Position numbers and translations under genes: made by a program. The notes beneath the pieces are model-generated. The model was not told the DNA's origin, did not search any database, and saw only the letters and a program-made list of their open reading frames with translations. A stretch of DNA of 44,335 nt from Desulfobacterales bacterium (GTDB taxonomy: Bacteria > Desulfobacterota > Desulfobacteria > Desulfobacterales > UBA5852): assembly GCA_030066135.1 (NCBI GenBank), contig JASJCD010000002.1:1-44335 (forward strand). The letters run 5' to 3'. This document shows positions 19,324-27,789 of the stretch, piece by piece. The stretch's first letter is position 1, and each line of letters begins with the position of its first letter.

Positions 19324-20793
19324 CTAAACCTTGAAGCTGCCGGTCGAAGCCGAAAGCTGTTCGGCCGTGGCGGCGTTCTGCTGGGTGCTGCGGTCCATTT
19401 CGGTCACCGCGGCATTGATCTGGCGGATGCCGTTGGTCTGCTCCTGGGAAGCCGAAGCGATTTCATTCATGAAAGTGGCCACCTTGTTGGCGTTATCCAC
19501 CATTTCGCCAAACGCCTTGGACGTATCGCCCACCAGGGCGCTGCCATCCTTGATCGTCTTGACCGTGCCATCGATAAGCCCGGCGGTCTCGTGGGCGGCC
19601 TCCGCCGCCCGCATGGCCAGATTGCGGACCTCGTCGGCCACCACCGAGAACCCGGCCCCGGCTTCCCCGGCCCGGGCAGCTTCCACGGCGGCATTCAAGG
19701 CCAGCAGGTTGGTCTGAAAGGCGATTTCATCGATGGTTTCCACGATATGGGCAATCTTGGTGCTCGAGGTGGTGATGTCCTGCATGGCGCTCGAAAGCCG
19801 GCCCATGGATTCACCTGCGCTCTGGGCCTGGTCGATGGCCGCGGTCATCAACTGGTCGGCCTGGGTGGCGTTGTCGCTGTTCTGGCTGGCCATGGCGGTC
19901 AGCTCTTCCAGAGAGGCGCTCGTTTCCTGGATGGCCGCAGCCTGCTGGGAAGCGGATGCCGCCACACTCTGTGAAGCGGCGGCGATTTCGCCGATCATCT
20001 CGCACAGGTTTTCGTTGACCATGTTCATGCGCGCACTCATATGGCTAATCTCGTCGCGTCCCCGGACCTCGATGTTATGGGTCAGATCCCCCTGGCGCAT
20101 GCTGCCGGCAACGGCCAGTACCTCGCGGATGGGACGGTTGACCAGTTTATGGAACAGAAAATAGATCAAGACCGAGAGCATGACGGCGCCGGCGGTCCCG
20201 ATCAGGATACTCTGGTTGCGCAGGCCGCGGGCGGCCAGCTGAGTGGCCTCGGTGGCGGTGCGCACATGGATGCCGCCCAGGGTTTTGCGTGACTGGCCGT
20301 GGCAGTGAAAACAACGCGATTCGTTGCGGATGGGGCGATAGATACTCAGGTAGGGTTTGTCCGCAACGGTTTCGGCGAAGGCCCTTTGGGGTTCCGATCC
20401 TTTGGCCAGCAGGGTATTGATAGCTTCGTGGGAGGCTTCCGAATGGGTGTAGGCCTTGATATTTTTCCCGACCCGTTCGGCTTCGGTGGCAAAGGCGATG
20501 TCACCGTTGAAATCGAAAATATGGACCTCCAGGCCGTCCGCCTTGGCGTTCAGACGCCTGAACTGGGCGCGGACCTCGTCGTTGTTGCCGATGGCCAGGG
20601 CATCGAACATGCCGCCCTCGATGGCCGTGGCCGTAAGGTTGGCATTCTGTTCGGTCTGCTGGGCCAGAATCCGGGACTGGGAATGAACATTGCTGAAAAT
20701 GATCAGACCGAAAATCAACAGAACGATCGGCAGCAGGGCCAGCATGACCTTGGCCCAGAGATGATGGGTGATGGCAGAAAATAGCGTTTTCAT
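19324..20793 (-). CDS. Methyl-accepting chemotaxis protein with periplasmic heme-binding motif
   Basis: A transmembrane chemoreceptor of 489 residues. TM1 is about residues 13-33 ([17 protein letters not shown]), then a periplasmic sensor region 34-187, TM2 about 190-212, HAMP about 213-265, and a signalling domain with the hairpin tip [22 protein letters not shown]. The sensor region contains C161-F-H-C164-H165, a CxxCH motif for covalent heme c, just before TM2. Heme c-bearing chemoreceptor sensors are known in sulfate and metal reducers as redox or oxygen sensors. It lies 18 bases after the tetraheme cytochrome on the same strand, which argues for a joint redox-sensing function. No CheB/R-binding pentapeptide is seen at the C-terminus (STGSFKV). 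Confidence 0.95.
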   Translation of the reverse strand: MKTLFSAITHHLWAKVMLALLPIVLLIFGLIIFSNVHSQSRILAQQTEQNANLTATAIEGGMFDALAIGNNDEVRAQFRRLNAKADGLEVHIFDFNGDIAFATEAERVGKNIKAYTHSEASHEAINTLLAKGSEPQRAFAETVADKPYLSIYRPIRNESRCFHCHGQSRKTLGGIHVRTATEATQLAARGLRNQSILIGTAGAVMLSVLIYFLFHKLVNRPIREVLAVAGSMRQGDLTHNIEVRGRDEISHMSARMNMVNENLCEMIGEIAAASQSVAASASQQAAAIQETSASLEELTAMASQNSDNATQADQLMTAAIDQAQSAGESMGRLSSAMQDITTSSTKIAHIVETIDEIAFQTNLLALNAAVEAARAGEAGAGFSVVADEVRNLAMRAAEAAHETAGLIDGTVKTIKDGSALVGDTSKAFGEMVDNANKVATFMNEIASASQEQTNGIRQINAAVTEMDRSTQQNAATAEQLSASTGSFKV

Positions 20794-20811
20794 TTCGTCC
20801 TCCGGTCCCGT

Positions 20812-21300
20812 CTAGTGCGCCCCGCCAAAGAGCAGGGGTTTGAACTTGAAATTGGCGACCCGTTCAGGGTTATGGCAGCGCTCGCAATCCGCGGGTGACA
20901 GCTCACCCACGATGTCTTCCGGATCGCCGGATTCGACGTGGTCGCTTCCGGGGCCGTGGCAGGACTCGCAACCCAGATTTTGCAGATGGGGCGTTTCGGC
21001 GGGGGAGGTGAACCCGCCGGGCTTGCCGAATCCGGTGGCGTGGCATTGGAGGCATTCCAGGTATTCGGCTTCGGTGAGGCCCTTGCGCATCACCTTTACG
21101 CTTTCGTAAGAATGGGCCTTCTTGGAGTGGGCGTTGTAGCTTTCATACTGATCCTCGTGGCATTCCTGGCACGATTCGGAACCCACATAAGTTAGGTCTT
21201 CGGCGGTCGCCGCCGGCAGTTTGACACCCGTAACGGCAAGGGCCGGCAGGATGAACACCATCGCCAGGATCCAGGCCCGGCAATTGCGCTGTGCAATCAT
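20812..21300 (-). CDS. Tetraheme c-type cytochrome (cytochrome c554-like)
   Basis: A periplasmic electron carrier of 162 residues. A signal peptide (about res 1-33, ending PAATAEDL) precedes four CxxCH motifs: CQECH, CLQCH, CESCH and CERCH. Extra histidines (SYNAHSKKAHSY, TPHLQN, SDHVESG, GGAH) are available as distal ligands. The pattern YVGSESCQECHEDQ at the mature N-terminus matches the cytochrome c554 / multiheme family. GGAGGG before the ATG supports the start. It is co-directional with the heme chemoreceptor, with an 18-base gap. It could pass electrons to or report redox state to that receptor; no oxidoreductase partner is adjacent. Confidence 0.94.
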   Translation of the reverse strand: MIAQRNCRAWILAMVFILPALAVTGVKLPAATAEDLTYVGSESCQECHEDQYESYNAHSKKAHSYESVKVMRKGLTEAEYLECLQCHATGFGKPGGFTSPAETPHLQNLGCESCHGPGSDHVESGDPEDIVGELSPADCERCHNPERVANFKFKPLLFGGAH

Positions 21301-21670
21301 CTTTTCCCTCCAGAATGTTGGTGCAGTCGTTTTGAGGTTCGAACGATTCCGGATCCAGCGGGGCCTGCAGGCGTCCGGCCCTCCCCAGCCATTGGCCTCC
21401 CGTCACCCGGGCGCGTGCATGGGACGAACAAGGTGTCGATCCGTGCACGGTCTTACTTATAGGGCCTTATCGGCGATTTTAAGCTATACTTTAATTTTAA
21501 GGCAAAAATTAAAAATTCCGGTGGGTCGGGTACATCCGGGGTGGGGATCCATGAATGGGGTTTCAGGTGCCGGCTTCGGGCCTGCGGGGAGGGCCATCCT
21601 GCGCATGCCCGCAAGATAGGGGCCGCCGGCTTCACACGCGGGGCATCGCCGGGCAGGAGGCGATTGCGTT
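21301..21670. other. Gene-free stretch upstream of the cytochrome operon
   Basis: About 370 bases without a credible gene. An AT-rich core (about 21460-21520) holds the candidate promoter listed separately. The part beside the thioesterase stop shows no feature I can name. Confidence 0.6.
21476..21505 (-). promoter_or_regulatory. Candidate promoter for the cytochrome-chemoreceptor operon
   Basis: Reading the minus strand, TTGCCT (21505-21500), an 18-base AT-rich spacer and TAAAAT (21481-21476) resemble a sigma-70 promoter. It lies about 175 bases before the cytochrome ATG, so a long leader would result. Confidence 0.4.
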
Positions 21671-22057
21671 TCAGTCGAGGACGTGCCGGTCGAGGACGAA
21701 GCAGGTAAAGTCGCCCTTGAAAACAGCCTCGCCCCCTTCCCGGGAAACGGTCACGGTTACACGGTGTTTTTTGCCCTCGGCGGCATCGACCTGGGCTTCG
21801 GCCACGATTTTTTCGCCGGTGCGCACCGGTTTGAGAAACCGTGCTTCGGCGGCCCCGAGAACGACATGGGGATCGTTGACGGCCAGCATGGCGGCATAAT
21901 CGGCCATGCCGAAGATAAAGCCGCCGTGAACGAGGCCTCTGTCGTCGGCGGCCATCCGCGTGGTTGCGGTCATGTGCACCCGGCAGTAATGCGGGCGCAG
22001 TTCGGCCGGCTGTCCGCAGAGTTCGGCATCGATGGCCAGATGGGTCTGTGCGTCCAT
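21671..22057 (-). CDS. Hotdog-fold acyl-CoA thioesterase-like protein
   Basis: A 128-residue single-hotdog protein of the PaaI/4HBT type. The central helix motif LVHGGFIFGMADYAAMLAVN is the usual thioesterase signature, followed by the strand RFLKPVRTGEKIVAEAQV. The ORF track starts at 22210, but GGGAGGAG directly before the ATG at 22057 (MDAQTHLAID) and the normal family length set the start there. It lies 31 bases after the rubrerythrin-like gene and likely shares its transcript. Substrate is unknown. With alkB upstream, medium- or long-chain acyl-CoA is a reasonable guess, not shown by sequence. Confidence 0.88.
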   Translation of the reverse strand: MDAQTHLAIDAELCGQPAELRPHYCRVHMTATTRMAADDRGLVHGGFIFGMADYAAMLAVNDPHVVLGAAEARFLKPVRTGEKIVAEAQVDAAEGKKHRVTVTVSREGGEAVFKGDFTCFVLDRHVLD

Positions 22058-22088
22058 TTTCTCCTCCCGTCCAATTCGCAGCGCGCTG

Positions 22089-22583
22089 TCAGATGGACTC
22101 TTCTTTGAAGCGTTCGGGAACCGCCCCGCAAACCGGGCATCTGTCGGGAATTTCCTCGGCCGCGACATAGCCGCAAACCTGGCAGACAAAATAGGGGCCC
22201 CCGGTTTCATCGGCTGCCAGTGCGGTCAGTTGCGCCACGTGGTTGGCGTTGACCTGTTCAAACTGATCCAGGGCCGCCTCGGCGGACTTGTCGCCGGTCT
22301 GCCGGGCAAGCGCGCGCGCCTGCGGATAAACCTCCCCGGCCAGGATCTCTTTTTCTTTTCGCAGGGCGCTCAGATGGTCTTCCAGGGCGCTGATTTTGCC
22401 GCGCAGGTAGGTCAGGGCGCGCCGCGCGCTGATCTCCTCGCCCCGCGCCAGGGCAGCCAGCAGCCGAGCCTGTTGGTTGCGGCCCTCGCGCTTGACCTTG
22501 GTGACATAGAGACGGTTGCGGGCGGCCGAGGCCGATTCCGTAGCAAAGGAAAGCCGCATGCTGGTTTCCAGATCGGATGCCAT
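22089..22583 (-). CDS. Rubrerythrin-like protein with rubredoxin domain, diiron site altered
   Basis: A 164-residue protein with a ferritin-like four-helix domain (1-130) and a C-terminal rubredoxin-like domain with two CxxC pairs, CQVCGY and CPVCGA. The first helix keeps FATESASAARNR, matching the ligand Glu of rubrerythrin. By eye alignment the other ligands are changed: the ExxH of helix 2 is EEIS, and the ExxH of helix 4 is NANH. The rubredoxin iron site is intact. Thus peroxide reductase activity is doubtful, and an electron-transfer role is more plausible. AGGAGGAG precedes the ATG. It follows alkB by 123 bases and precedes the thioesterase; rubredoxins are the electron donors of AlkB enzymes, which makes this placement notable. 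Confidence 0.88.
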   Translation of the reverse strand: MASDLETSMRLSFATESASAARNRLYVTKVKREGRNQQARLLAALARGEEISARRALTYLRGKISALEDHLSALRKEKEILAGEVYPQARALARQTGDKSAEAALDQFEQVNANHVAQLTALAADETGGPYFVCQVCGYVAAEEIPDRCPVCGAVPERFKEESI

Positions 22584-22643
22584 GGCATCTCCTCCTGATG
22601 GGGCTGCTGCCGGTGTATGGGTTTCCGGGGACGTGGAAGACGG

Positions 22644-22667
22644 TCGGGTTGGATATTCGTAACCCGA
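22644..22667 (-). other. Hairpin between alkB and the rubrerythrin-like gene
   Basis: TCGGGTT and AACCCGA form a perfect 7-bp stem with a 10-base loop in the 123-base gap. There is no T-run. It may be a processing site or partial terminator. Confidence 0.4.
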
Positions 22668-22706
22668 TTGGCAGAGGATGTAAATGCCTTTCGGGATTCT
22701 CTCGGA

Positions 22707-23792
22707 TCAGGGGGTCGGCCGACGCAGGGCGCTGAGGGCGCGCTTGTCCATTACCCGGCGCCACAGCGGCGGCACCATGGCCAGAACGATCATGCCGGCG
22801 TAGCCTGTGGGCAACTGGGGGCTTTCGCTATGGTGGCGCAGCACTTGATAACGATTGGCGGGACGGTAGTGATGATCGGAATGGCGCTGAAGGTTGAACA
22901 GAAAACGGTTGGTCAGCCAGTGGCTTGAATTCCAGGAGTGCCAGACGCGAACCGGTTCATGCTGATCGCCCCTGCGGCGCCGCAGCAGGCCGTAGTGTTC
23001 GACATAATTGACCACTTCCAGCAGCACGACGGCCACGAGGCTCTGCAGCAGCCAGTAGGGCAGGGCCCGCCAGCCGAATAGGAACACGAGACCCAGCACC
23101 CCGGCCGTTTCCAGCAGCAGGTATTGCAGCAAGCGGTTGCGGATGGAAAGGGAGGGCTGTCCCTTGCGTTTCAGGCGTGCGGCTTCGATGGCCCAGGCGC
23201 TGCGGAAGCCGCCCCCGATGCTTCGCGGCAGAAAACGATAGACCGATTCGCCCAGGCGGGCGGTAGCCGGATCCCGGGGCGTGGCCACATGGCGGTGGTG
23301 GCCGGCAACGTGCTCCACGGCCCAGTGCATATAGCCGACAGTCAGCAGCATGACCCGGGACAGGAAGATTTCCAGACCGGAATCGATGCGGTGCTGAAGC
23401 TCGTGGGAGACATTGATACCCATGATACCGGAACTCACGCCTACCGCCACCGTAAGCCCCAGGGCTTCGATGAACCCGTTCCCCGACCCGCCCACTACCC
23501 AGGCACCCCAGAGCACCAGCGCCAGTTGGCAGGGCACGCACAGCCAGGTGAGCACACGGTAGATCGGTATCGTGGCGCGCGTTTGGGCCTCTTCGGGGGA
23601 AAGGTTGGTCGTGTCAGTACCCACAAGCGCGTCCAGGAGCGGGACCAGACCGAAGACCAGGAAAGGGGTCAGCAGGTTGCCCCAGCCACCCAGCCGATAG
23701 CCGATCAGGACGCTCAGCGGGATGGTGAAGACGAGGGCAAAGGCGAGGGCATCCCGGCGTTGATTGTGGGGCGCGGGTTGATGGGCTTCCAT
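22707..23792 (-). CDS. alkB: Alkane 1-monooxygenase (AlkB type)
   Basis: Integral-membrane non-heme diiron hydroxylase; the family oxidises the terminal methyl of medium- and long-chain alkanes with O2 and reduced rubredoxin. All diagnostic boxes are present: NVSHELQHR (first His H130), EHVAGHHRHVATPRDPATAR, the HYG box NYVEHYGLLR, and LQRHSDHHY. Five to six membrane segments lie between and before them. Length is 361 residues from the ATG at 23792, chosen over the ORF start 23888 because AGGAGG lies just upstream. It is followed by the rubredoxin-domain and thioesterase genes. An O2-dependent enzyme is unexpected if the host is a strict anaerobe. A related membrane hydroxylase with another substrate cannot be excluded, but the box sequences match AlkB closely. 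Confidence 0.93.
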   Translation of the reverse strand: MEAHQPAPHNQRRDALAFALVFTIPLSVLIGYRLGGWGNLLTPFLVFGLVPLLDALVGTDTTNLSPEEAQTRATIPIYRVLTWLCVPCQLALVLWGAWVVGGSGNGFIEALGLTVAVGVSSGIMGINVSHELQHRIDSGLEIFLSRVMLLTVGYMHWAVEHVAGHHRHVATPRDPATARLGESVYRFLPRSIGGGFRSAWAIEAARLKRKGQPSLSIRNRLLQYLLLETAGVLGLVFLFGWRALPYWLLQSLVAVVLLEVVNYVEHYGLLRRRRGDQHEPVRVWHSWNSSHWLTNRFLFNLQRHSDHHYRPANRYQVLRHHSESPQLPTGYAGMIVLAMVPPLWRRVMDKRALSALRRPTP

Positions 23793-24406
23793 GGGTGGCC
23801 TCCTGTCGCCGATAGGGTGGTTGCCGTCGCCGCGGCGGGGAGGGCCGCCAGGGCGAATGAGAGCGCCCTGACCAGACGGCGCATACAATTTGATCGACCA
23901 AGCGTTTCACGGAGGTCACGGTCGATCTCCAGCTGAACCCCCTTACCGCGGCGGCCGCGGTTGCAAAGGTTGGCTGGATGGCGGCCGGCGAGCGCCCTGC
24001 CGCCGTAGCGGCGGGCCCTGAATCCCGCCTGCTGCAGACAGCGCTTAAAGATGCGGCCCCCCTCTCGATCGCGGCCCCCGATGCGAATGGTGCCCTTCGT
24101 CTGCGCGCAGCCGTGAATGGTAAGAACCCATACGGCCCGGCGTGTCATGCGCCGGGCCAACGGCTCGTCGAACCGGTGGCTGGTAATATGCAAGTCCCTG
24201 TTGCCGCGGGGCTTCAGGCCGAGAAAACTGTATAAAGCGTGCCGCCTGCCGGCCAGGATCGCGGCCAGAATGTCCGTTCCCGGCTCGATGCCGCCCCCGT
24301 GCGGGGCCATGACGAGCAGGCCGGTGCGCCCCAGGCGGGACCGTACCCGGTAGTCGCGCATCGGTTGTTCGTGGCGCGCAAGTTCACGAAAAGAGCGATA
24401 GGGCAT
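23714..24406 (-). CDS. Poly-gamma-glutamate hydrolase-like protein
   Basis: Resembles the poly-gamma-glutamate hydrolase family (PF05908, YmaC/YjqB-like zinc amidohydrolases found in phages and bacteria). The motifs are VMAPHGGGIEPGT (metal His), LHITSHRFDEPLA, VLTIHGCAQ (His) and GKGVQLEI (Glu). The domain normally ends soon after that last motif, about residue 190; here the frame continues about 40 residues to a Pro/Ser-rich end and overlaps the start of alkB by 79 bases in another frame. The extra tail may be a lost stop codon. No strong ribosome-binding site is seen at 24406; Met 16 is an alternative. It lies 45 bases after the GATase gene on the same strand. Its cellular substrate is unknown. 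Confidence 0.75.
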   Translation of the reverse strand: MPYRSFRELARHEQPMRDYRVRSRLGRTGLLVMAPHGGGIEPGTDILAAILAGRRHALYSFLGLKPRGNRDLHITSHRFDEPLARRMTRRAVWVLTIHGCAQTKGTIRIGGRDREGGRIFKRCLQQAGFRARRYGGRALAGRHPANLCNRGRRGKGVQLEIDRDLRETLGRSNCMRRLVRALSFALAALPAAATATTLSATGGHPWKPINPRPTINAGMPSPLPSSSPSR

Positions 24407-24451
24407 AAGTCATGACGGGGTGCAACGCCACCGGTGTCTGACGGTTCAGGT

Positions 24452-25159
24452 TTACCCGCGCAAGTGGGCCGTCAGCTGCGTCAGGATCCTGTCGAGCACG
24501 TCGTAATTGGGACCATACCATTTGTCCGTGCTTTGCATGGCATCGGGCGTCTGGACATAGGGCCCCGGAGACAGGTCGTCCTGGCCGTTTTCGATCAGCG
24601 CCTGCAGGCTTTGCGGTGTTGTTTCGAGGTGGAATTGCAGCCCCACGACCCGGTCGCCGATGGCATAGCCCTGTTGCCGGCAGGCGGCGCTGCGGGCCAG
24701 CGGCAAGGCCCCCGCCGGAAGGTTAAACGTATCCCCGTGCCAGTGAAAGACCTTGATTCGGGGAGGTAGACATTTGCCAATGGGATGATCGGCGGCGATC
24801 CGGGTTCGCTGGATGTCGAACCATCCGATTTCACGTTGATCATTGGGATAAACCTTGGCCCCCAGCGCATCGGCAATAAGTTGGGCCCCCAGGCATATGC
24901 CCAGAATTGCCTTCTGGGCCGCAACGGCATCGCGGATGAAACGCTTTTCGCGTAACAGCCAGGGATAGCGGTCGGTCTCATGGGTGCTCATGGGCCCGCC
25001 CATGATCACCAGAACATCGAAGGCCTCCAATGCGGGCAGCGGCTGGTTTTCATAAAACCGCGTGGCCGTCACGGCGGCGCCGGCCGCTTCGGACCATGGG
25101 CCGATCCGGCCCAGACCTTCGAATGCGACGTGCTGCAGATAATGGAGCCGTAAAGTCAT
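24452..25159 (-). CDS. Class I glutamine amidotransferase-like protein
   Basis: A stand-alone GATase1 domain of 235 residues, like the GMP-synthase-type amidotransferase homologues. The nucleophile elbow GICLGAQL holds the catalytic Cys, and VVGLQFHLETTPQ holds the His-x-Glu of the triad. The oxyanion region is VLVIMGGPMSTHETDRYPWL. GGAG lies ten bases before the ATG. It is followed by the poly-gamma-glutamate hydrolase-like gene; both act on gamma-glutamyl or glutamine amide bonds, so a shared gamma-glutamyl metabolism is conceivable. The acceptor partner is not encoded nearby, and some such proteins are gamma-glutamyl hydrolases rather than amidotransferases. Confidence 0.9.
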   Translation of the reverse strand: MTLRLHYLQHVAFEGLGRIGPWSEAAGAAVTATRFYENQPLPALEAFDVLVIMGGPMSTHETDRYPWLLREKRFIRDAVAAQKAILGICLGAQLIADALGAKVYPNDQREIGWFDIQRTRIAADHPIGKCLPPRIKVFHWHGDTFNLPAGALPLARSAACRQQGYAIGDRVVGLQFHLETTPQSLQALIENGQDDLSPGPYVQTPDAMQSTDKWYGPNYDVLDRILTQLTAHLRG

Positions 25160-25184
25160 AGGCGTGATGCTCCTAGAGTGTGTT

Positions 25185-25345
25185 CTTGAAGGGGTTGAAT
25201 CTTCCCTTCCGAAGAAGACTAAAAGCGTATTCGCTTTGACCTAAACCTTCCCCCTCCGGGTGTTTACCTGAGGCCTCCCGCTCTGCGGGCGGCGCTTCGC
25301 TTTGGTGGGGCCAATGCAATACAATGATCGCACCCGCGGCCGGGA
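25185..25345. repeat. Dispersed repeat element, copy 2
   Basis: Between the GATase start and the DUF1189-like stop, TACCTGAGGCCTCCCGCTC then TGCGGGCGGCG closely matches TACCTGATGCCTCCCCCTG then CGCGGGAGGCG of copy 3. It contains a CCCGC-TCT-GCGGG hairpin. No gene is seen here. Confidence 0.5.
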
Positions 25346-25347
25346 GG

Positions 25348-26439
25348 TCAGGCGGTTTCGGTCGCCGCCCTGATCCCGAAGAGCAGAAAGACCAGGGCCA
25401 CGACAAAGCTGCCGGTATCCCAAAAAGGCAGATCAAGTTTAAGGAGCATCAGCAGGGTATCCACCAGGATGACCGGTGTCATGGCCATTACGGCCACAGC
25501 CACAGTTGCGCCGAAGGGCAAGGGCCGCCTGAGAAGCATGGCCACCGCCATGCCGATGCCGCCGTAGATCAGCACCTGGACGGTGCGCAGACAATAGCTG
25601 AAAACGAGCATCAGCGGGTAGAGGACGACCGGTGCCCAGCGCAGCGAGGTTTGCAGCCACTGGTCGATATCATCCCGGGTCAGGTCCAGTTTTTCGATTG
25701 GGCGCAGGTCGATGACCCGACTGCTGCCGGAACCGATGCGCGCCGTCAGGCGGGACTGGGTCAACAGCAGCATGGCCTCGGTCTGGCGCAAAGATGTGAT
25801 CTGGCCGGTGGTGTCGATAACGGCAAAAATGCGCCGGCTGTCGCCCCCGTAAATCTGATAGGGCTGCTCAACCGTCACCGTGACCTTGCCGTCCTCGATG
25901 GTGATCGGTGGTATTTGTGCCAGGATGGCCGGCGCCTGATCGTTCACAAAGGTGGCGGCCAGGGCCTGGAAATGGAGCATGAAGGCCACGCCTGTCAGGG
26001 CGAGCAGAATTAGCAGGTGGCCAAAGGCCAGTCCGCGCCAGTGGCGGGCCACGTCGCGGTAGAAGGGCTTGTGGAAAAAGGCCAACACATAGGGATGCTG
26101 CAAACCGTAGCGGCGCTTTGCCATTGGCGCGTCGGCGGCGGCATCATCCTCTGACGCGCCGGTCTTGCGGTGGGTGGGGTCTTCTTCGGGCTCAGGCGCC
26201 CGAGCGGGTTCGGGCTGAAGTTCGATTCGGCAGAGCGCACCGGTGTTTTGAAAAGCAGCCTGGTCCTGACGGGCCGTTTCGATGTCGAGGCCATCTTTCA
26301 GCACAACGGGCGCGCGCTCGAAAAGGGATTCGACCTCAGAAACCGGGACACCGAAAAGGGATGCCAGGTTCAGCCTTACCGTTGCCGGGTCCTGTCCCTC
26401 CTGGATTTCGCCCTCGAAAATAAGCTCGTATGCGCGCAT
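25348..26439 (-). CDS. DUF1189-like membrane protein with N-terminal soluble domain
   Basis: A 363-residue membrane protein. Residues 1-75 form a soluble domain (YELIFEGEIQEGQDPATVRL, then LFGVPVSEVESLF) of a type often fused to membrane parts. A charged, Pro/Glu-rich linker (75-110) follows. The membrane part resembles DUF1189: FFHKPFYRDVARHWRGLAF, then TM1 about 140-160, a large extracytoplasmic domain with PPITIEDGKVTVTVEQPYQI, and three or more C-terminal membrane segments. DUF1189 proteins have no firm function; a link to envelope stress or polysaccharide synthesis is suggested for some. It is followed by repeat copy 2 and then the GATase gene on the same strand. Confidence 0.8.
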   Translation of the reverse strand: MRAYELIFEGEIQEGQDPATVRLNLASLFGVPVSEVESLFERAPVVLKDGLDIETARQDQAAFQNTGALCRIELQPEPARAPEPEEDPTHRKTGASEDDAAADAPMAKRRYGLQHPYVLAFFHKPFYRDVARHWRGLAFGHLLILLALTGVAFMLHFQALAATFVNDQAPAILAQIPPITIEDGKVTVTVEQPYQIYGGDSRRIFAVIDTTGQITSLRQTEAMLLLTQSRLTARIGSGSSRVIDLRPIEKLDLTRDDIDQWLQTSLRWAPVVLYPLMLVFSYCLRTVQVLIYGGIGMAVAMLLRRPLPFGATVAVAVMAMTPVILVDTLLMLLKLDLPFWDTGSFVVALVFLLFGIRAATETA

Positions 26440-26524
26440 GCCGATCTCGTTATGGAATCAAGCGACCGTCCCTGCCGCCGGCGGTTGCCGGCGGGTTCGC
26501 AGGTCAAAGCAGAAGGGACCTATA

Positions 26525-27145
26525 TCAGTAAGGTGCGAGGTGTGCAAGCACACGCCCGGGGACGGGCGAAAATTCAGACGCCCCGGGCGGTTGCCAGTAA
26601 AACTGAAAGGCGGCGGTGCCTTTGCGCTGGAAATAGCGGATGCGCAGCGAATACCAGGCCGGCGTCTGGACCACGAATTCGGCCGGCGGGGTCAATTGAT
26701 CGCCGGAGGGATGCCAGGCCGGATCTTCCAGCAGCACGCGGCCGTCGAGCGAGAGCCGAAAGCCATCGTTGCTGTTGACCTGGAATTGATAGCGGCCGGG
26801 CTTGTCCAGAAGGATGAAGCCGCTCATTTCCATACCGATACCGCGGTTGGTGCCGCTTTTGAATACCTCTCCACGGCCGAAACGCCGGTTCAGATTGGTG
26901 ACCGGGGGGCCGGCCACGCCTTTGGCAAGGGCCTCTTCACCCTGGGGCAGCATGTCGACGTGCCGGACGAAGCGTTTGGGAAAATAGAGCACCGCCAGAC
27001 CGGGCTTCATCTCATCGGCCATTTCGGGCATGGGCGCTGCCGCCGGCCGGGCAAAACCGCCATCGCGCACACTGGCGCAGCCCGCCAGCAGCGTTGCCGA
27101 AAGGAGAAGAATAATTGCCGCCGTCTGCAGCCGCTTCGTGCTCAT
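26525..27145 (-). CDS. PA14-domain lipoprotein
   Basis: A predicted outer-membrane or periplasmic lipoprotein of 206 residues. The signal peptide MSTKRLQTAAIILLLSATLLAGC has a lipobox LLAGC. Residues about 50-200 look like a compact PA14 fold: LAVLYFPKRFVRHVDMLP, then FILLDKPGRYQFQVNSNDG, DGRVLLEDPAWHPSG and WYSLRIRYFQRKGTAAFQF. PA14 domains usually bind carbohydrates. The ORF track starts at 27241; AAGGATGG before the ATG at 27145 and the signal peptide favour the shorter form. It follows the 140-residue unknown gene by about 90 bases on the same strand. Confidence 0.85.
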   Translation of the reverse strand: MSTKRLQTAAIILLLSATLLAGCASVRDGGFARPAAAPMPEMADEMKPGLAVLYFPKRFVRHVDMLPQGEEALAKGVAGPPVTNLNRRFGRGEVFKSGTNRGIGMEMSGFILLDKPGRYQFQVNSNDGFRLSLDGRVLLEDPAWHPSGDQLTPPAEFVVQTPAWYSLRIRYFQRKGTAAFQFYWQPPGASEFSPVPGRVLAHLAPY

Positions 27146-27237
27146 GTGTCCATCCTTGTAAATTTTCATGGGAGGTCGGTCGCCGGCGTCATCCGCACCC
27201 TGTGGTTGACGTCGGCGGGGCGCAGGGTGGATGCCGA

Positions 27238-27660
27238 TCAATGCGGGAACTTGATAGATACCTTCTCGTAGCCTTTTTTTGATTTGAGCTTGACCTCCAA
27301 ATCGATACTGCTGTCCCGCATGCCGAGCGCCAGGCGCGTTTTGCCCTTTTCCGTATCGATGTGGGTGATTTCCCGGATGGCGGCCAGAATTTTATCGCCG
27401 ACGTTCGGACCGGGTGAAGGCAAATCGGCGGTGCGGTATTCGGCGGTCACCCGAATGTTGCCGTCGTCGGCCTTGCTCAGCGTTATTTTGCTGGCATTGC
27501 TGTTCACACCGTGAAGCGCCGCCAGGGCCAGCCACTTGAGACCGATTTCTTCTTCATCGGCTGCGGCCGGTATCTGTGACATCTCCCTGAGCGGGTCCGT
27601 CGTGGCAAAGCAGTCACACAGTTCCTGTACTTTCAAGTGTAGATTACGTTCGTCTTTCAT
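27238..27660 (-). CDS. Conserved-looking soluble protein, function unknown
   Basis: A 140-residue soluble protein that I do not recognise. It starts with a helical stretch (MKDERNLHLKVQELCDCFAT) containing CDC, then EEEIGLKWLALAALHGVN, and ends in a beta-rich half (KITLSKADDGNIRVTAEYRT, then DSSIDLEVKLKSKKG). No signal peptide or membrane segment is present. The ORF track begins at a TTG at 27666; GGGAGAG upstream and the ATG at 27660 make the latter likelier. It lies upstream of the PA14 lipoprotein on the same strand. Codon use matches its neighbours, which supports it as a real gene. Confidence 0.7.
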   Translation of the reverse strand: MKDERNLHLKVQELCDCFATTDPLREMSQIPAAADEEEIGLKWLALAALHGVNSNASKITLSKADDGNIRVTAEYRTADLPSPGPNVGDKILAAIREITHIDTEKGKTRLALGMRDSSIDLEVKLKSKKGYEKVSIKFPH

Positions 27661-27789
27661 GATCAAGGCTCTCCCTCGTCGATGGTTGTAATTGTTTAAA
27701 ACCCTGTCATGCTAGGATGCTGGAACATTAAGGATCGTTTGTTAAAAAGCAAGAACGTCTCCGCCCTCGTTGCCCCTGCGGTGACGCGG

